From positions 17,936,100 to 18,000,099 of the forward strand of contig JAYESD010000008.1 of assembly GCA_036927565.1 (NCBI GenBank): a DNA stretch of 64,000 bases, in the 5' to 3' direction. A program made the translations under genes and the position numbers. Below the pieces are notes generated by a model that worked only from the letters and a program-made list of their open reading frames with translations, was not told the origin of the DNA and did no database searches. How positions within the stretch are numbered: the stretch's first letter is position 1; every line of letters starts with the position of its first letter. The DNA is from Tuctoria greenei (lineage: Eukaryota > Streptophyta > Magnoliopsida > Poales > Poaceae). Shown piece by piece: positions 21,018-33,964 of this stretch.

Positions 21018-22220
21018 GCCCTGATGCTCTTCCGCGCAGGCCAAGGCACGTGTTGGGTGCGAGCGCGCGTGGTTCTGCGCCCCTGGCAAGTAGCGACGTT
21101 GTTTCCATCTCCCTGCTGCTGTCTGAATGTGTTTCCTTCCTGGAAAAGTCACTGAGCACCTTCTATTCGCCGAGCATGGTCGACGTCCCAGTTAGACTTT
21201 TCCATTGGTTTCTTCCTTCAGCTTCTAAACTCGCGCGCGCAACTGACGAAACCGTCGTCATCTTGGTTCCGCGGCCTAGGAGCTGTATAGTGTGTTTGGT
21301 TTGGAGACGAAATGAGACGGAACGGATCCATTTCTGTTTTTAAAGATAGGATAATCTTATTTTCTGTTTGTTTGAGAGATTAGATCTTCACTATTTTTTG
21401 TTTGATTCATGGATGAAGAGGGATGTGGGATGAGGATGATGCACAAGAGGTGACAAAAGATGAAGGAGTTGAAGTGGGACGAACTCATCCACTCAGTTTT
21501 GGAGTAATCAATTCATCCCGGATCTAAAGGGAATATTCTTTTATGTAGATGATTTCATCCTACTTGTCTTCAAAACAAACACCACTGCATATAGGATCGA
21601 CCCGTCTCATCTCACTTCGTCCCACAAACCAAACACTACCTAAGACTTCATCTCCGCCATGGCTGTTCCATCCACCATGCTTCACAGTGTTCACCGTTGC
21701 CCGACGCTTCCGGCGGATTTCTTGCGCAACCAAGACAACAAAAAGATTCCGCATACTGCAACCTTTCTTACGGCAAATCATCTTGTCCACTCATAGTTCT
21801 GGCTTGTCGGATTTTGATTTTTTTCCCGTCGGCGTTCATCTCGAGCCACCTTGCTTGGCCTCTGAAATTTACCTTCCTCTAAGAAAATCAATACATTCTG
21901 ATTAGGTTATAGAATCTAGAGCTTCTAGAACATGACCCGAATCAAATGGTTTAGTAATTAATAGTGAAATCATGTCGGTCGACGTGTTCTTCTTGCCACC
22001 GACCTTGTTTAACCTAGCCACTGTCGCGCCCCGCTCTTCAGCAAATTTCATCGTGATTGGATTTTCGTTTGTTGTTTGCCACCTCCTTACAATGCTCCAG
22101 AGTGTTTTCTACAGCTTATTTGTGCTTGCATCAACAAGAACTCCGTCGCCGAATTTTTCCCACGTCTGCCGCCGCCGCCATCTCGCCGAGGACGTTTCTG
22201 ATGACAGTGCAACCCACATG
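21018..22220. other. Spacer right of the Tekay-type element
   Basis: Continuation of the pre-insertion DNA from 9032. It contains a MITE and no gene I can support. Frames such as 21549-21905 lack family features. Confidence 0.5.
21288..21638. mobile_element. MITE with imperfect terminal inverted repeats
   Basis: About 351 bp. The left end tagtgtgtttggtttggagac and the right end (complement of cgtcccacaaaccaaacacta) are inverted copies of the same phrase, a 'gtttggtttg' terminus common in grass MITEs. An internal segment (atgagacgg / ccgtctcat) extends the inverted match. No transposase. Superfamily not certain. Confidence 0.65.
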
Positions 22221-23068
22221 TGTTAGAAAATATGAGGCAATTTACTGAATAATTTCAGGAAAGTACGGGACGAGTAATGTCGCGTACCGATTTGAAGCCA
22301 AAGGAACTGTTGTAGATCTGACGACGAATAGCCGCTGCAGACGCTGGTGACGATGTTGGGCTGCACCACCCGATCTCTTCAGTAGACGACCCGTGGTGAA
22401 GAACGCGAGCAGTCGCGCGGAGCGCTTCCCAAAAACCTTATTAGCTCTCTCCCAGTGTAGGATCGCAAGGGCAAGCGATTTCGGAGACCTGATCTCCCGA
22501 TCGTCGATGCACACTGGTGCTCGGGATGGAGTAAACTAAAAGACGGAGCAAGGAATGCGAACGTGGGATCGATCTTATCGTGGGATGATTTTTCTTGCTG
22601 CGGACGCCCATATTTATAGAGTCCCGTGGATGCGGTTCGGTTGCGATCTGGAGGATCCGCATCCGATCCGACTCTGCAGTCGTAGACGCGTCCGTTTCCA
22701 ACGACTTGGACTCAGTCTTGGAAGACCCAAAATTCAGAAGCCCAAAAAGACCAAATAAATTTTTTTGTAAAAAATATAAAATCTAGGCTTGGCTCGAATT
22801 CACATGAACACGCGTGCGGGGCGGGGCGGGGTAGGGCGAGGCGAGCGAGCGAGGAGGAGGAGCGCGCGTCGATCACCCCTTTCTTCTTCTCTTCTCTCTC
22901 ACTTAAGGAGTGGAAGAACAACCTCTCTTATATGTAGGAGTTGCTCCACTTCTACTTCCCATGTGGGACTAAACATTTAACATCACACTCTATTGCCCTA
23001 ATGGGCCTTTAAAATTTATTAGGAATTATTTATGAATTTTAGATGGGTCTAACCTATTTATTCCAACA
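22221..23068 (-). repeat. Solo LTR, copia-like
   Basis: 848 bp between TGTTAGAAAA and TTCCAACA, i.e. inverted TGTT/AACA ends, with near-identical flanking 5-mers acatg (22216-22220) and acagg (23069-23073). Read on the minus strand it begins tgttggaataaatag. It contains a promoter-like block (cctacatataagagagg at about 22925-22941) typical of grass Ty1/copia LTRs. No primer site or internal DNA on either side, hence solo. Confidence 0.75.
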
Positions 23069-23168
23069 ACAGGTGGGTTCCTTAGGTCTCGGTCCTGTAG
23101 GGTAGGTCCTAGTCGCCAGTAATTAGCCCCTGGCGAGATGCTGTTGAGCCGTGCCACCGCCGTTGCTG
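23069..23168. other. Short spacer
   Basis: Host-like DNA between the solo LTR and the inverted-repeat element. The block cgccagtaattagcccctggcgag reappears in part (cctggcgagg) beyond the element at 23927. Confidence 0.4.
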
Positions 23169-23906
23169 GATTTCTTTTTATTAATATACGATTTCTAAAC
23201 ATTTTTAATATAAACAATATACAAAATTAAAAAAAAATTCAAAACTGACCCACTTTCGTACTTGGTATGGACGAAATTCAAATTTGGTATGTGTCATGTA
23301 CGAAATTCAAATTTCGTCCATGCCAAGAACGAAATTCGTTTTAAGCTGGCACTGGTATGTTTTATTGAGTTTTGAACCTCATTTTTAAAATATTTAGAGG
23401 TACAATTGCTACAAATTGTTATATCATAAATTATATTATTAGTTTTGGTGAGTCTAAGGAATAGGTTTCCAATATATTTCCTCAATTTAATTGAGAGATA
23501 TTGATTTTCGAAGTTGGTATTACGATTACATAAGCTGAACAATTGTGATCCTATTACACAATTCAATATTCAATTACCTTTGATTTCGAATACTACAACA
23601 ATATGCTCCTTATTGCATAAATAACTTCACAATCTATTCTACATTTTGTATTATGGAAAAAAAATTCAAATTCTTACTCTAAAGTTTCATAAAATGAGGT
23701 TCAAAACTCAATAAAACATACATGCGCCAGCTTAAAACGAATTTCGTTCTTGACATGTAATAAATTTGAATTTCGTACATGACACATACGAAATTTGATA
23801 TTCGTCCATGACACATACGAAGATGGGTCAGTTTAGAAATTTTTCCATTTTGTATGTTGTTTATATTAAAAATGTTTAGGAATCGTATATTAATAAAAAA
23901 ATTCCA
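23169..23906. mobile_element. Long-inverted-repeat (foldback/MULE-like) element
   Basis: Two arms of about 220 bp (about 23169-23395 and 23686-23906) are reverse complements of each other with scattered differences, around a roughly 290 bp AT-rich core. The arms share blocks such as attaatatacg, gacccactttcgta and gttttgaacctca. The flanks repeat gttgctg on both sides (23162-23168, 23907-23913), extendable to 7 of 9 matches, as for a Mutator-like target duplication. No transposase inside. Pairs of cgaaattcaaattt phrases sit within the arms. Confidence 0.75.
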
Positions 23907-23913
23907 GTTGCTG

Positions 23914-26690
23914 TCTATTTCTCCTGGCGAGGTTGAAGGTGAGTCAGCCACCGAGCCCAATGTGTCAGCCGAATAAAGGTTTTCAATTGAAGAAAAATAT
24001 AGAAAATAACTCCAATTTTAAAAATTCATAGCAGATAGTGGAAACCTTCAAAAATAGTGACATAAGCTTCGATAGACTCCTTATGATCTCTACTTTCACG
24101 TGGTGCTCTTGAATATGTATGAAAGTCCATAGTTTTTTTTGTTTAATTCCACGAAAAAAGACTTAGAAATTAATTCCTGATGATCTATTAATTGGAAAAT
24201 TCCCAAATTTGGCCAGACTCTTCCATGTAATTGCTTTGAACTCCAGTAAAGTGTTCAGAGCCATTTTGATTGATTTTCTATGTAAAATTGTGTTTCAAAG
24301 CTGTATGAACATGAAAAATTGCAAAACATCCAGAAACATTTTCAGAAAATTGTCCAACCTTAAAACTTTAATATCTCCCTGTAGCATGCTTGAAAATTAA
24401 GAAAACTATTTTTCTAGACTCCTCTTGACCTCCTATAAACATAAATCCAAATTTTGCTCCAGATCAGCAATGAAAATTCTGGGGAAATTAAGTTTCATTG
24501 AATTTTAGAGGCAATAGACTTCCATGAACATAGCTCAATTTTGGCCGGGACGCCACCTATATTACCTATTGACTACTAAAAAATTCCCAGACCCATTGGA
24601 TATGTTTGACTAGAACAATTTGATGGTGAACGCTCTATGTCCATAACATACAACATTTTACTTCATAAACCAATAAATTTCCATTTGAATTCTTCTTTGT
24701 TCTCTGCATACAGCATAGACCTTGTAAATCTTGTTCAGGAGGTTGTTCCTCTTGTCATTGATGTAATTCTCTTCCTTGCTATTTTATATGCTCTTGTGTG
24801 ATGCATATTACATGCTAATCCATAACCCAACATGATTCCACTTGTTTCTACTTTGTTATGTTTGCACGACAGAGGATAGAACTCCAGCACTAGTTATTGT
24901 TCTTTGTTCTTAAGTTTACACAACTTCATTTAGTAAGTTACTAATTGCATTTTTCGTTTGTGCATAATCATAACGATAGCAATCGCGATGAAGGTAATCA
25001 ATGTGAAGCTCGACCCAGAGGCGAGGAATTCTCTATTGTATCAACAGTGATGAAGTCTATGGCGGATTCTCCGGAGAAAGATCAATCTACTGACTTATTG
25101 ACATTTATCTAGTCGCAACCCAAGGCAAGACTCAGTTTGCATATAACAGCTTTTATAAAGTTTTGCTTTTGTATACACCATATATATGAGGTATGTATTG
25201 TGCATTAGGTCAAGTTTTGATGATACTACACATGCATGACAAAATAATCTTTGGAGTGGCTGAGTAGGACATTACTCTATCGTATTATATTGATATGCTT
25301 AATTATTTAGCATACATGTCAGTAGAAGTCGAGTAGTTAGAGTCTACTCGCGAGAATGGTCACATTTTATCGACCACAAGTCAGGTTGTTGAATTCTACT
25401 TTCAAGAGAAGTCGAGTGGGGAAACTTACTCGCGAGATGTCACTACAGTATTCACTCTTAAAGTTGAGATGTGGACAGAGATTTTTTGTAGGATGGGATG
25501 CACAAGGTTGATGTTGACCCGAAGGGTGGGACAATGCTTGTGAGAACATCGAATCTGGGTCGGTAATGGTGAGGTAGATGTGGAGGTTGGGTTGTAGCCC
25601 CATCTGTGTTGATTGAGGATTGATCCGTGTGCAGCCCTATTGAGCAAGTTTGAGTTGTATCGGATGCATACTGGTATATGGTACTCTGAAAACTGATGCA
25701 ACTCGATGACCATGGTGTGGAAACTTCTCAACCATTTCTGAATGAAGTTGAGAGGGCATAAAGGTGTAAATCTTCTAGTGGACAACTTTGACGTGTCCGT
25801 GTAGATGACCTTTTGCTCGGGATGGAGAGTTGATTCCATATTGAGGCCTCTTGTCGAAGGTGGTTGCATGCGACGTATAGATAAGAGCATTGACGTGCCT
25901 TCCTTGCGGGCGTATGTTTCGTGCATTCTGGGTTGTTATTGATTTGAATCATCATCGCTCGGGGTTATGGACCGAGCATACTTGTTCACTGAGTCGTGAT
26001 GTAGTAATAAAGAGTAGTTGAAATATTATGAATTTGCTGCAATGATTATAATATTATATTGCAACTTGTATGGATTAACAATAGCAAAATTAAATTTACC
26101 ATTCCCTAAGATTTAACTTGTATGCATCATATGCTACTTTGGGTATCTAACATAATAGACAAAGTGTTTCTTGTTTGATTGTGGAGTTCATTATGTGGCA
26201 TGCCCCTGGAATGTCATTTGCTACTTAAAATCTGAAAGTAAGGATTTACTATTAGGCGCGTCTTGTATGAAATTCCACTTTCCTATATTACAAGTCCCTG
26301 CATGTAGAGTTTCATGTATTAGGTGAGACAGTTAACTCTTGTTGAGGTATCATGCTCACGGTTGCTTTAGACATGCTTTTGCGGGTAATAGTTGAACTAC
26401 TGCTATTGTGGTTGCCCGTGAGACCTCGAACTTTTTGAGGTGTAAGGCTCATGAGAGACCTCACCGCTGCTTTATACCCATGAACGGCTTATCTTTTGTG
26501 TAGCTAGGTTCAAGTGTGTTGAGTATATTCTTTCCGCGGCTTATGTACTCTGTATGTACATTATATTGTAAACTCGATTATCTTATAAAATATAGATTTT
26601 ATATGTTTCACGTATTCTTTTGTGTGTGTTGTTGGGTGTCGCATTGCACGACACAATCCAATGGGATTCCTGCAATGTCGGGATCCCGAT
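23914..26690. other. AT-rich region, partly an unresolved LTR
   Basis: No convincing gene. Frames such as 25426-25926 (-) have no domain features. The right part probably belongs to an LTR ending at 26697, but I cannot find its left end. Short intron-like and degenerate retroelement text (24000-25000) resembles 28080-29200 in style. Confidence 0.35.
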
Positions 26691-26712
26691 CCTCACAGTC
26701 TGGTATCAGAGC
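26691..26712 (+). other. LTR end plus primer binding site (unresolved element)
   Basis: The text cctcaca|gtc|tggtatcagagc marks an LTR 3' end at 26697 followed by the tRNA-Met primer site at 26701-26712, plus strand. The element's internal region is interrupted at once by the CACTA element at 26767. No gag or pol is readable downstream. Confidence 0.65.
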
Positions 26713-26766
26713 TGCATTGGAAATAGCACATGTGAAAAAGAGCCTAATTTTGAAAACTTCTCAGTA

Positions 26767-27182
26767 CACTACAGGAATCACGACAATAGATGACCAAATT
26801 TATTGATGATGGTGCTGTTGTCAATTAACTAATTGACGACGACAAGAACTCACCATTGTCAATTAGTCATTAATTGACGACGGTTACCCTAGTACTGTTG
26901 TCTATAAGCTTTTGGGCCTTATAAACAACCGTGCACCATCGACAAATAAGGCCCTCATCAACATGGGCCAAAATCTGGGCCCGCCGGAGATGTAATAGAC
27001 GACGATTTTGTTGGGTCGTCATCAATTCTCCCTTAAAGACGACGGTTAACCTACACCATCGTCAACTAGGGATTATTTCCTGACTCCCCCCTCCCCCCTG
27101 TGTGGCTTGCTCCTCACTCGCGCGTTTTCATTTTCGCGCCCGAGACCTCACCGCATGTACTATTATCACGATTCCTGTAGTG
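26767..27182. mobile_element. Small non-autonomous CACTA element
   Basis: 416 bp with perfect CACTACAGGAATC / GATTCCTGTAGTG ends and a 3-bp gta duplication on both sides (26764-26766, 27183-27185). Inside are several direct and inverted copies of a gacgacggt / accatcgtc subterminal motif. No coding capacity. All hallmarks of a CACTA-derived MITE. Confidence 0.88.
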
Positions 27183-27185
27183 GTA

Positions 27186-29264
27186 GTCGAGTGAGGATTA
27201 GTCTCTATGCCCACATAAGGTCTATAATAGCATAGTTACTTAAGGTGGCAAAGCTAACATACTTGTTATTATATTTAGTAACGATGCTCCGACGTCAGGT
27301 AAGAGGTAAGGTATGCCACTGCAAGTGGATCAATTGCACTAAGCTCTCCCATACGAGAGGTAGTACGGTGATTGTCTCCCGAGCTTGGCATGAAGGTTAA
27401 TATGAGTCTCTGAACCTTATCATGATTCTGGGAACATATGAAACATTGCTTCCTGACGTGCTTCAGACAAAAGAGAGGATACCTCATAGTGTGGTAAAAG
27501 ACGCGATAGTATGCAACTCTTAAATATTTAATATTCAAAGGGTCATACACAATGCTGGTCGCTAGCTCAAGAGATAAATTGCGTGTCCATCTATTGTGCG
27601 GTTCAAAAGCACGTAGTGTGTTTGTATGAAACACGCCAAAGCGCATCCTACTCATGCAGTAGTAGGCAAAGACATGGGACCCTTGTCGGGTGGTAGAAAG
27701 TCCGTTAGTGTACCTCGAGACATGGCTTAGCTTGAGGTGGCCCATAAGAAATGATACAAGACGAATGTTCTTATTTTTATATATATTATTGTGACTTCCT
27801 GTAATGATCACTCGTACGGGTTGTGATGTAAGGCACTATAATGAGTGTTTCTAAATTGAGTGCCTTATGCAGGTACACTAACCGTGTGACTGTATTGCGC
27901 TTAGAAACTTTTGTGAGTGGCCGTTTATAGTGGCACCGATTTAAACGTATATGCTGGTGTAACTGGTTATGATTTTCACTTTTATGAGGTATGTAGTACC
28001 TACATGTATCTCATCGATGCATTAATGAAGATTTTTATAAAATTGACTCAAGATGATGTAATAATCCAAGTATTAGCTATCGAGCTCTGATTTTGACTAA
28101 GTTTCAAAGTTGGAGTAGGTTTTAAACTCATATGTTTCAAAAACTAGAGTGCCCTGTTTTTTTGCCAGCATTTGACCTAATTTTGAAAAGCCTCCCAGTA
28201 TAATAATCCAATAAAGGTGTACCATAAATGGATGGAAATTTTAGGAAGTATTCTAAATCTTTTCTATTGAACTCCATAGCAGAATCCATCTCAAACATAT
28301 ACAAAATTTTAAGTTTCCAAAATTTGCCAAATCTTGACAGAAACTGGAACCATTTCTGTACCTATCACAATTTATGTCATAGATATTAGTAGAAAAATTG
28401 AATGGCTTCATATGATACAGTTATGGGATCATTATGTGATATACTACAACTTTGTAATTTATAGTTTTGTGAAATTTTGATATTTAATGTATGTAAAACT
28501 GTGCTCAAAACAAACACATACAAGGGAGGTACTGTCAAAGTTTCCCTAAAATCTGGGAACTTTGTCGAATTTTAAAAATCCATATCTCTCAAACAAGAAA
28601 TGCGATGAAGGCAAATAAATACTTTTTGGAAATCTATGGAAGTCCTCTACCATCCTTCTATTCAGTCCAAGACCTTTATCTAATTATAAATTGGTTAAAA
28701 GTCCAGAAAATTAGAATCTGTCCAAAAACATCAATTCTGGACATAGTTTCTGTACATTTTATAATTTGCTCATAACATCCAACAATAAAAATCAATAAGA
28801 GGCTTATGAAATATTTTTAGAACTATTATGAGCCATACTACAACTTTGTAGTTTTGAGTTTTGATGAATATGGATCAGAAATGCAACAAACAAATGGATC
28901 AAAGTGGGTACCTGCAAATAGGATGCTGCTGCAAGTCTCCAGAAAACTGTCAACTTTGCAAAGTCATAACTTCTCAACCACAAATAATCTAGGAGCACAC
29001 AAATACTTTATGGAAAGGATTTAAAGTAAACTACAACTTTGTTATTCACCACCAGAGCTGAATCAACAGTTATCTAGCTCAAAATTTCTGTTAAGTGCAA
29101 ACTGCTCAATCTGAAAAGTGAGGTAGTTAGCAGAATCTGTTTTGAAAATTTTCAATTCATTAACTTTGGTTTCACTTCTCTGAGTGCACAACACCATGTT
29201 GATTGTCGGAGTAAGTTTCTGGATCACCTAGTTTGAAACTTAAGGATAAGGGAGTGCGCTCATG
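27186..29264. other. Degenerate AT-rich DNA
   Basis: The 178-aa minus frame at 27275-27811 and other frames show no family features; the region may be decayed internal DNA of the element primed at 26701. The phrase actacaactttgt recurs at about 28442, 28851 and 29031, spaced roughly 200-400 bp apart. Confidence 0.35.
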
Positions 29265-32200
29265 TGAAAGTGCATCTAGGCACACCCTTGTAACTTAGGA
29301 CGATTGATGACAGACAAGTGAGATTCTAATGAGATTTGTTACATTGAGAGCAGATTTTTGGAGAATGAAAACATCGGTGCATAAATGGTGGAAAATGAGA
29401 AACAAGAAGGAAATAGCACAAGTGTAGAATGTAAGCGCAAAATAGTTCTAAATGTATAGGGTGTGTGTGAGAGACACACTCCAAGAGCTCAAACCTTTGT
29501 GTAAAGAGTAACAGCTAAGCACTTAATTAAAAACTCACTCAAGCACCAGACTAGTCCTAATTTCTCTGTATAGAGAATTGACTAGTCCGATCATGTCCAG
29601 ACTAGTGTGATATCTCACTGGTGCTCAAACACACAAGTCCCCACATGCAGACTAGTCTATCACTCTTTGCAATTCATAATGTAGCGGACTAGTTTGATTT
29701 TATATGGACTAGTCCGAATTCTTCTATGGACATAAAATGGACTAGTTCGGTACGCTAACAATAGTTATAGTTTCCTAGTGTGCTGCACGACTCCAGACAC
29801 AATTCACTCAGCACACGGGACTAGTCCGGTCCCAATCGTGATTCCCAATGGTAACTTTTCTAAATAATTATAAATATGTGATCCACGATCCCATAACATA
29901 CATCTAAGAACCCTCATGCCATCACACGGACCAAGAGCACAAAAACACTCATATCCACACATCTAAAACTCTAAAAAGTTCAATGTATTGACAATTGAGA
30001 TTTGGGAAAGGGAGATGTAACACCCATATTTCATGTGCATAAAATGTATAAAACAAGGTGCATTTGTGTGTTGCATTTTTGTGTGAATTTTTGAAGTTCA
30101 AACGAGTAGAATTCGTTGAAATTTGAAATCAAATTAAAAGAAAAGAAATAAAAAAGAAAAAGAAAAACAAATAAAACCCCCTTTTGGGCCAAAACCTCAC
30201 CCCTGGTCCGATTTCCCCTCCCCTCACCCGCGGCCCAGCCAGCTCTCCCTTCTCCTCTCTCTCTCTCTGCCGGGCGGGGCCCGCTTGTCATCCCCCACCC
30301 CCAGCAATTGTCGCCCTTTTCTTCCCGCGGCCCAGCCAGCCCCTCCCCTCTTCTCTCTCTCTGCCACCGGGATCCCATCTGTCATCCCCCACCCCCCAGC
30401 AACCGCCACTCTCCCTCTTCCCGCGCCCACGCCGCACACCCCTCTCCTCCAACCGTCGTTCCACGCGCGGATTTCAACCGGGAAACCACCCTACGCACGC
30501 ACCCTCAACCGCCGCCGCTCTCCCCCGCTATAAATCACCCCTTCCCCCTCTGTTTCTTCTTCCCCGCGCCCAAACCCTAGCCAACCGCCATTCTTGGTAT
30601 GTTGCGCGCGTTCCCGACGATCCATTGCCTAATCCTCGCTCCTTCCTTCTCTAACCGCGTCACCTTGTCGTCAGGAGCACGCCGGGCAAGTTTGTGCGGG
30701 GAATTGGCCAAGGTTTCACAGGATTCATCGAGAGCCGACGCCGGTTGCCGCCAACCCTCGTCGCCGACTCATCTCCGACCAATTTTGGACCCCGAGACCC
30801 CCCGAGGTATGCTCTACATTCTCTCCCCTTTCGTTTGGTGTATAGTGCGTGTAGTTTAGACGGCTTTAGGGCTGGTTTGGCCATCTCCGGCGAGGTCCGC
30901 CGCCGCGCGCGCGTGTGTCCGGTGCCGCCGGGGCGACGTGGCCCTATCTGGACCCTCGGATGAGAGTCAACAGCCAGGATTAGAACTTGCATACCGTTTC
31001 GGTTATTTAAAATTTGGGCCGTCCGATTCAAATCCAACGGCCCACGTTGAATTAACTTCTCCCGCCGCCGCAATTTCGCCCAGGCCCCTGGAAATTCACC
31101 AGCTACCCCCTGGAATCCTCTGGAATTCAGATCTAGCCCCTAGATTTAACAATCTAGCCCCTAGACTCTCTGAAAATGGATTTTAATAGTTAATTAGTCA
31201 ATCTAACCCCTAGAAATTTATAGAATTATGGATTTAGCCTCTGTACAGTGTAGGAAACTTATTAATCAGTCCCTGGCCTTTTATTTAATTGCTGAATATT
31301 GTTTATAGGTGTATTTGATGTGTAAAAATTAGATAAAAATGGTTAATAAATATAAAAATAGTAGGAAAATTTGTATAAAATGTTTTTATACTGTAATTAA
31401 TTTGTAGAGTTCAAATAAAATATATTTTGACCATGGAAAATTTATTAAAAATGTTTGAAATACATTTTGGCCATAGAAAATTCAATAAAAATGAGGCCAT
31501 AAATAAATCCTAAAAATGTAAGATAAATATAAAAATGCATATTTTGGCTTTGTAAAATAATAAATACCTCGTAAGGACGCATTAGAATAGAATTTTATGC
31601 CTATGTGTATGTTTGATGCCATGTGTTGTGTGCTCTTTACTTATTTTAGCCTTTATTTCTCTTTGCCATGCTTGGGCAACATATTTAGAGTCGTACTACG
31701 ACCCCAACTTCAATCTCCAAGATCAAGACTTCACCAACAACCAAGTCTTCGAAGAAGGCAAGTGCCCTTGACCATCTTGTACCAATTTTAGGATTTTAGT
31801 TAGATGCATGCTAATTAAATTGATGTCCCATTTCATGTTTCATATCTTGTTCTATATAATTCCTTGTTACCTGATGTGAGTTGGGAAGTAGATAGGTATT
31901 AATTATGCTTAGCCATGCTTAGACATTAGGAATAGGTTTTCATACAATTGTGACATGTTAAACTTTATGATTACTTTAATTGTGGTGGATACACAATAGT
32001 AGTGGATAGGAATCTGGTGGTTGGATAGATTTAGTATGGTGCAGTTCGCACGAGACCCGAGATTGGGTTTGGTACCACCGGATTCTAAGAACCGGTTTAT
32101 GGAGGAAGTCACTAAGCTTTATAGTACCACCACGAGACTGAGATGGGGCAGCTTGGTCAATTAATTAGGTTTCTCCCGATGAAATGCTAGTAGTTGGATG

Positions 32201-33701
32201 GTGCGAGGAATGATGCAAGGGTACTGCTCTGGGAACTGCAAGGCTCAAGAGGGGGCTCTGAGGCGGAGGGTTACTCTGGGAATGCCTCAGTGGTGGAAAC
32301 ATTAGAGGGCTAGCACTAGTCGGGAGTACCTTTGTAAAGACCATGTTGTGATCTACTGGCCTCACACCAAAGGAAGTGTGTAATGTGGTTAGCTACCACG
32401 GGCATTCAGGGAGGTTCACTTAGTCCACCTGGCAACAGAGGATGAAATCACTGCTTGTGGGGAAAGGGTACACTCTCTGCAGAGATATGGTAAAACTGTC
32501 ATGACAGCCGTGCTCACGGACAAGAGCGGCTTGGGGCCAGTTCATAATTAGTTTATGGTTAGGAAATGGTGGTTATTTATGATTCAAGTTACATTCATCA
32601 TCCTTAATTATATGTTGAATTACTTCTTGAATGATGATATTAATAATTGAAAGCTAAGGTTAGGTTCTAAGCATAGTGCTTAAGCCATAATTGGCCTTCC
32701 CTTGCTTTAGCCAATCATGTCATTCTCTTCCCACACTTGCTGAGTACTCTATGTACTCAAGCGTTTACTTTTTCATTAGAATATGAAGAAGAAGCGGCAC
32801 CAGAAGACTTCTTCGTCAACCCGGAAGACTTGGGCTAGGTTGGCGATCCTTCGCGCGACTGCCTGTGGAGATGGAGCCGTTCTTATATATTTAGCCTTCC
32901 GCTGTAGTATAATCTTTGTGAATTGTTTAGATGTTGTAAATAGGTTGTGGTGTGTATTTGTAGACCTTCAGGTCGTATTGTAAGACTATTTATGTACTCA
33001 AACATGGCCATGTAATGATATTTCACTTTGGTCAACACATGTACGATTCAACTGATCCTAGCGTACATGTGATTAGCGTCTGTTCATCTTTACGATGACC
33101 GGGTGTGATAGGAGAGCAACGTCTACGCGATCTTGAACTCTTGGGGTATGATTTCTCTCATACTCTTATTGTTCTTGTACATCTTTCGAGTGTGTTTGAT
33201 ATGTTTTCTCATTGTAATCTTGTGGGGGCCCTTAGCTTGGGAGGTTTCCCTATTAACTTGGTGATTACCCCGTTGATAGTGGAACTCAAGTCGGCCTTCG
33301 TGGTGACTTGACGAGGTAAATGGTCGGTTGAGATCCGGCGCTGTATGAGCTCCTCAACGAGAACGTAGATCCCTTTTATGTGATTGAATATCGGTAAAAA
33401 TCACAACTAGTTAGGGCTCCAATTGATAAATCTCCAACTTGGCAATCAAATTCATGATTCTTGTAAAACTTGACCACTTTACATACTTGCTTATCATTCT
33501 TGATTTAATTTACAAATTCTACTTCGTTGCATATTCAAGAAAATATCTAAAAGATTTAAGTAACTATCGGTGTTGCATTAACACCGGACTAGTCCGCACC
33601 TAACGTCAGACTAGTTCGGCCTTTTTGATATTTGACAATTATGCTAAATGTTGCAAAAAAATATTTCAACGTCTATTCACTCCCTCTCTATGCCACATTC
33701 A
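29265..33701 (+). repeat. SIRE/Maximus-like 5' LTR, split by a solo LTR
   Basis: Starts tgaaagtgcatctagg (29265) and ends tatgccacattca (33701), followed by the primer site. Removing the solo LTR at 30016-33110 and one 5-bp duplication leaves about 1337 bp. It carries several GGACTAGTCC-type palindromes (29551-29835 and 33588-33620). Start and end text match the LTRs at 46800 and 47746. Confidence 0.8.
30016..33110 (+). repeat. Solo Tekay-type LTR (plus orientation)
   Basis: 3095 bp from tgtaacaccc to gggtgtgata, with a perfect ggaga duplication on both sides (30011-30015, 33111-33115). It is the reverse orientation of the other Tekay-type LTRs. The terminal CA has mutated to TA. A TATA box (gctataaatcacc) lies at about 30528, followed by the telobox-like aaaccctag at about 30572. 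Frames in 30184-30963 are GC-rich artefacts. Confidence 0.93.
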
Positions 33702-33703
33702 AT

Positions 33704-33715
33704 TGGTATCAGAGC
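33704..33715 (+). other. Primer binding site of the SIRE-like element
   Basis: tggtatcagagc two bases after the LTR end. The internal region that should follow is truncated within about 250 bp, before the terpene synthase stop codon. Confidence 0.85.
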
Positions 33716-33964
33716 ATTTTGACAATTGCTCAAGTAGAAATGCAAGATTGCGATAATTGAAGATGTAAAAAACTGTGTATCGTATATTTTGACAATTGTT
33801 TTGACATTATTGTTTCCATAATTTATGTATATATTGACTAGAGCAACAGTCTACAGGTGCAAACTCTTTTCAGTAACTACTATCTCCTTTCAATTATTTA
33901 GTGGCGTGAACAGAAGTTCAATAACAAGGGAATTATCCTTGCTTATCCGATGAAATATCTCTGG

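Noticed and set aside
25426..25926. 166-aa minus-strand frame
   Set aside because: Lies in a probable LTR; no family features.
27275..27811. 178-aa minus-strand hypothetical gene
   Set aside because: No domain, start context or composition difference from the surrounding degenerate repeat DNA.
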